In this document: piece after piece, positions 28,787 through 31,902 of the stretch | Layout of the letters: the number at the start of each line of letters is the position of its first letter | How positions within the stretch are numbered: position 1 is the stretch's first letter | Source: Alphaproteobacteria bacterium | Lineage (GTDB): Bacteria > Myxococcota_A > UBA796 > GCA-2862545 | Reading direction: 5' to 3' | NCBI GenBank assembly: GCA_020632955.1 | Contig: JACKEO010000031.1 | Span: 1-31,902 of the forward strand | DNA length: 31,902 nucleotides | Notes under the pieces: model-generated | What the model was told of the DNA's origin: nothing | Database searches by the model: none | Seen by the model: only the letters and a program-made list of their open reading frames with translations | Translations under genes and position numbers: made by a program

Positions 28787-31579
28787 TCAGCGGCGGACGT
28801 AGATCTCCATGCGGTTCGAGCCCGTGCCCGCGATGCCGGTGTTCAGGCCGAGGGCGCGCCCGAAGCCGATGGCGTCCATCTCGACGGTGGTGGAGCCGCT
28901 CTCGGGCCCGAGGCCGGCGCGCGAGGGGTCGTCGAGCGGGCAGGCCTGGCCGTTGTAGGCGCTCCAGTGGAAGCCCCACGCACGCGTGCTGGAGTTGCTC
29001 TGGCAGGTGGTGCTGCCGTCCTGGTCCTGCGCGTTCCACATCAACGACGTGCTGCAGAGCGTGGTGCTGCTCGTGGTGATGGTGCCGCTGCGCAGCGGGA
29101 TGCCGGTGCCGGAGCCGTAGCAACGCGGACTGGCCATGTTCGTCGTCATCCACGAGCCGAGGCTCTGCTCGGTGCCCACGAGGCGGTACTCCGCGTACTT
29201 GCTGGACGGCCGGTGGATGAACAGGACGTCGCGCATGGGCACGCTGTTGATCAGCGGGGCCGCGCGGTAGTCTCCATAGAGGTTGTTCGGGTCGCCGAAC
29301 GACGTGGTGCTGGTGCCCCAGTAGCTGGCGTTGCTCCAGGTCCACCGGTTGGCGCCGTCGTTCGCCGAGATCATCACCAGCGTGTAGCCGCCGCCCGCCA
29401 CGGTCATCTCGCACCGGGCCTGCATCTTGGTGGCGGTGCCCGGCGGCATCAGCCAGTACACGCCGGTGGGCGCGTCGGGGCGCACCAGCTTCAGGTCCTG
29501 GCAGTCCACGGCCGGGCACGTCTCGTCGCCGTAGTCGCACTCGCTGTCGGCCCCCGAGCAGTCCTCGTCGATCTCGTTCTGCGGGATGTCGAAGGCCTCC
29601 GGGTTGATCGTGTCGTCGTCGTCGACGCAGTCCAGGCCCGCCTGCACGCCGGCCTCCACCACCTCGGCGCCGTAGCCGTCGCCGTCGCCGTCGGTCATGC
29701 AGAGCACCTCCGACTCCAGCTCCGCCGCCCCCGGGTAGGTGTCGAGGTCGTCGTCGTCGCAGTCCTCGAGCTCGGTGGACAGGTGGTGGTCGTCGGTGGG
29801 GCGGTCGCACTGGGTGAGCGACACGGCCCGGCCGGCCCAGCCGTCGCCGTCCTCGTCGAGGAACCACACGTTCGCGATCAGGCCGGGGTCGGCCTCGTCG
29901 ATCTTGTCGTCGCAGTCGTTGTCGATGTCGTCGCAGACCTCGTCGGCGCCGGGCAGCACCGTGGCCACCGTGTCGTCGCAGTCGTTGGCCTCCGGGCGTC
30001 GCCGTTCGCCGTCGCCGTCCTGGTCGTAGTCGTCCTCGCCCCCGCAGTCGGCGTCGACGCCGTCGTACCAGGCGTCCTCCGCGCCGGGGCGGGTGGTGTA
30101 CTGGGTGTCGTCGCAGTCGGTGCCGGCGGTGACCCCCGCCTTCGCGGGCACCTTCGCGCCGTAGCCGTCCTTGTCGCGATCCTGGCGGCAGCTCGAGCCC
30201 GACTCGTTCTCGGCCGCCCCCGGCCAGGTGTCGATGTCGTCGTCGTCGCAGTCGGCGGCCTTCGAGCCCGAGCCGGACGTGGGGTAGGCGTTGGCGCCGG
30301 GCTTGGTGCACTGCACGCGCTTGTCGGCGGTGTCGGGGTAGCCGTCGCCGTCCTTGTCGATGAGCCAGGGGTTGGTGACGTTGACGCTGTCGTCCTCGTC
30401 GTCGGTCTTGAGGTCGCAGTCGTCGTCGAGGCTGTTGCAGATCTCGGTGGCGCCGGGCTTCACCGCGTTGCGGGTGTCGTCGCAGTCCTGGGCGTTGGTG
30501 ACCCAGCCCGACGGCCGCGCGTTGTCGCAGGCCATCTGGGTGTTCGAGGGCGTGCCGAAGGTGTCGCTGTCGGCGTCGCGCCAGAGCTGCACGAGGTCGC
30601 TCTGCCGCACGGAGTCGTCGGCGGCGTCCACCTTGTTGTCGCAGTCGTTGTCGATGCCCTTGTCGCAGATCTCGGGGTTGCCCGGGAAGCGGGTGTCCCG
30701 GCTGTCGTCGCAGTCGGTGTTGTCGAGCACCCACCCCGACGGCAACGCGCCCTTGCAGAAGCGCTGACGGTTGGACGACGAGGTGGACGTGGTGCCGAAG
30801 CCGTCGCCGTCGGCGTCGCGGTGGCCCCACTCCACCAGGCTGGCGTCGATGCCGGAGTCGTCGGCGTCGATCTTGCCGTTGCAGTCGTCGTCGAGGCCGT
30901 TGCAGGTCTCGGAGGCGCTCGGGTTCACGAGCGGGTTCGTGTCGTCGCAGTCGCCGTCGTCGTCGGCCCAGCCCTGGGCGGGCTCGAAGCAGAGCCACTG
31001 GCCGTCGCCGTCGCCCACGCCGTCGCCGTCGCCGTCGACGTAGCGGAAGACGGCGTCGGGCGAGCCCTGCACGTTGAGGTCGAGATCCTCGCCGTCGGTG
31101 AGTCCGTCGCAGTCGTTGTCGACGTCGTCGCAGATCTCCACGGCGCCGGGACGGATCGACGCACGGGTGTCGTCGCAGTCGCCGCCCTTCAGGGTCCAGT
31201 CGTTCGGGGCGCTGCAGAAGAAGCGCTTCGAGGTCTCGGCGCCGAAGCCGTCGATGTCCTCGTCGCGGAAGTACGGGCCGGTGGCGCCCGAGAAGGGCTC
31301 GTCGGACTGGTCGATCTGGCCGTCGCAGTCGTCGTCGGCGCCGTTGCACTTCTCGGTCTGCGACGGGTTCACCAGCGGGTTGAGGTCGTTGCAGTCCTTG
31401 GACGCGGGCACGCCGTCGCCGTCCTCGTCCACACGCGAGAGCGGATCGGTGTCCTCGGGCCAGAAGGGGTCCGAGTCGGTGCCGGCGTCGGTGTCGGTGT
31501 CGGTGTCGAGGCCGGGCTGGAAGGGCGCCGGGCCCGTGCAGGCGCCGAGCAGGGCCGCGAGCAGGAGGCGGTGCGACAT
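28787..31579 (-). CDS. MopE-like lipoprotein with fibrinogen-like C-terminus
   Basis: A 930-residue lipoprotein (MSHRLLLAALLGAC, Cys14) with the tether LDTDTDTDAGTDSD. About ten MopE-type metal-binding repeats follow, each with DxDGDGFG, DCDD, a Pro-Gly-Ala turn, ExC and DNDCDGxID-like segments, so the region is rich in Asp and Cys and likely binds calcium or copper. Residues ~443-520 and ~606-684 are two copies of a larger, variant block beginning DCDDDD(I/L)DT. From about residue 692 a fibrinogen-like domain starts (CQDLKLVRPDAPTGVYWL, CEMTVAGGGYTLVM), which in other proteins binds sugars. The product is probably a surface binding protein. The gene stands alone, with a promoter-like TAGACT upstream. 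Confidence 0.93.
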   Translation of the reverse strand: MSHRLLLAALLGACTGPAPFQPGLDTDTDTDAGTDSDPFWPEDTDPLSRVDEDGDGVPASKDCNDLNPLVNPSQTEKCNGADDDCDGQIDQSDEPFSGATGPYFRDEDIDGFGAETSKRFFCSAPNDWTLKGGDCDDTRASIRPGAVEICDDVDNDCDGLTDGEDLDLNVQGSPDAVFRYVDGDGDGVGDGDGQWLCFEPAQGWADDDGDCDDTNPLVNPSASETCNGLDDDCNGKIDADDSGIDASLVEWGHRDADGDGFGTTSTSSSNRQRFCKGALPSGWVLDNTDCDDSRDTRFPGNPEICDKGIDNDCDNKVDAADDSVRQSDLVQLWRDADSDTFGTPSNTQMACDNARPSGWVTNAQDCDDTRNAVKPGATEICNSLDDDCDLKTDDEDDSVNVTNPWLIDKDGDGYPDTADKRVQCTKPGANAYPTSGSGSKAADCDDDDIDTWPGAAENESGSSCRQDRDKDGYGAKVPAKAGVTAGTDCDDTQYTTRPGAEDAWYDGVDADCGGEDDYDQDGDGERRRPEANDCDDTVATVLPGADEVCDDIDNDCDDKIDEADPGLIANVWFLDEDGDGWAGRAVSLTQCDRPTDDHHLSTELEDCDDDDLDTYPGAAELESEVLCMTDGDGDGYGAEVVEAGVQAGLDCVDDDDTINPEAFDIPQNEIDEDCSGADSECDYGDETCPAVDCQDLKLVRPDAPTGVYWLMPPGTATKMQARCEMTVAGGGYTLVMISANDGANRWTWSNASYWGTSTTSFGDPNNLYGDYRAAPLINSVPMRDVLFIHRPSSKYAEYRLVGTEQSLGSWMTTNMASPRCYGSGTGIPLRSGTITTSSTTLCSTSLMWNAQDQDGSTTCQSNSSTRAWGFHWSAYNGQACPLDDPSRAGLGPESGSTTVEMDAIGFGRALGLNTGIAGTGSNRMEIYVRR

Positions 31580-31607
31580 GGAGGAGTTCCCCGGTTCTGG
31601 GCCGGGG

Positions 31608-31613
31608 AGTCTA
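31608..31613 (-). promoter_or_regulatory. -10-like hexamer before the MopE-like gene
   Basis: TAGACT on the minus strand, 28 bases before the ATG at 31579. No convincing -35. Confidence 0.4.
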
Positions 31614-31649
31614 GCCGAACGGGCGTGGCTTCGCGCGTGTCGGCTTCGT

Positions 31650-31681
31650 CACCCCTCGGGGCCGGGGTGCCCCGGGGGGTG
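31650..31681 (-). terminator. Strong hairpin after the host-attachment-like gene
   Basis: Thirteen-base arms CACCCCTCGGGGC and GCCCCGGGGGGTG with a six-base loop; all positions pair, one as G-U. It starts 23 bases past the stop codon at 31705. No T-run follows on the minus strand, so it may stall polymerase or protect the 3' end rather than act as a classical terminator. Confidence 0.5.
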
Positions 31682-31704
31682 CGCGAGATCGCCCAGGGGG
31701 CGCG

Positions 31705-31902
31705 TCAGCCCTCGGGGATCAGCGGCTGGTCGGCCAGGGCGGCACGCAGGCGCTCCGACAGGGCGTGATCCGGCACGTCGGTGAGCTCCTTCGCCACCGT
31801 GGCGTTCACCTTGCCGGCCACCACGCCCGACAGGGCGCCGCGCAGGTCGCCCAGGAAGTGCGGCGGCGCCACGAGCACCAGGTCCCGGAAGCCGTCCCCG
31901 GT
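31705..31902 (-). CDS. Host attachment protein-like, C-terminal 65 residues
   Basis: Only the last 65 codons are in the window; the start lies beyond the right edge. The fragment begins GFRDLVLVAPPHFLGDLRGAL and continues with KVNATVAKELTDVP, a pattern I recognise from the family annotated as protein required for attachment to host cells (Host_attach). The family name comes from a plant-associated bacterium; the biochemical role is unsettled and the fold suggests a release-factor-like or nuclease-like domain. The call rests on a short stretch, so the family is likely but not certain. Confidence 0.7.
   Translation of the reverse strand, partial: TGDGFRDLVLVAPPHFLGDLRGALSGVVAGKVNATVAKELTDVPDHALSERLRAALADQPLIPEG

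Noticed and set aside
28734..31349. Long minus-strand extension upstream of trxC
   Set aside because: The frame is open but reads Arg-rich out-of-frame sequence of the MopE-like gene; thioredoxin homology starts at 28733.
29530..31430. Repeated GTCGTCGCAGTC-like DNA resembling an array
   Set aside because: It is the coding of DCDD in MopE-type repeats with unequal spacing, not CRISPR; no cas genes are near.
28760..31768. Plus-strand frame of 1002 codons opposite the MopE-like gene
   Set aside because: A complement of the repeated Asp codons, giving a Val/Ala/Gly-rich periodic product. No start signal or domain.

Overview
The window is very GC-rich and gene-dense DNA that looks chromosomal and Myxococcota-like. 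Evidence for this: short secretory lipoproteins with Asp/Thr-rich tethers, MopE-type Asp-rich repeats, a kelch-repeat surface protein, VWA lipoproteins, and two C-termini of the MYXO-CTERM type (Cys, hydrophobic stretch, Arg cluster). The lineage is inferred from these families; no rRNA or other marker gene is present. I saw no tRNA, rRNA, CRISPR, prophage or transposase. Twenty-five genes are called, the first and last cut by the window edges.

Layout. Bases 1-6924 hold a partial kelch protein (+), a large lipoprotein (+), a small four-helix membrane protein (-), and an overlapping pair of lipoproteins, the second a VWA protein (+). Bases 6921-10564 hold a PrsW-type membrane protease and a Prc/Tsp tail-specific protease (both -). 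An alkaline ceramidase (+) follows, then a 312-base gene-free stretch occupied by a large inverted-repeat element. Next come an outer-membrane barrel (-) and a divergent ABC exporter (+). Bases 14722-20815 hold a polyprenyl-phosphate-type glycosyltransferase (-), a modular amidase (+), a GT-C-like membrane protein (+), a DsbA-fold lipoprotein (-) and a CBS-pair protein (-). Bases 21002-24160 form a compact minus-strand operon: copper monooxygenase lipoprotein, PHP-family metallohydrolase, Cys-rich lipoprotein. The last third has an SRPBCC protein (+), a TauD-like dioxygenase overlapping an aldo/keto reductase-like protein (+), a trxC-DASS transporter pair (-), a MopE/fibrinogen-like lipoprotein (-) and the end of a host-attachment-like protein (-).

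How the genes fit together. Most products are predicted to act in the envelope or at the surface: eight have a lipobox, two a sorting-type tail, others are barrels, exporters or membrane proteases. There is no single obvious pathway. The strongest local units are the copper monooxygenase/PHP/Cys-rich operon, the dioxygenase/AKR-like pair, the lipoprotein/VWA pair and trxC-DASS. Just upstream of many first genes lies a TAGNNT-like hexamer, usually 16-28 bases before the start codon, sometimes with a recognisable -35. I read it as the local -10 element; it also helps choose start codons. The most unusual items are that motif, the intergenic inverted-repeat element, an operator-like dyad over the PrsW promoter, a bacterial ceramidase with complete metal sites, and an AKR-like protein lacking two of four catalytic residues.
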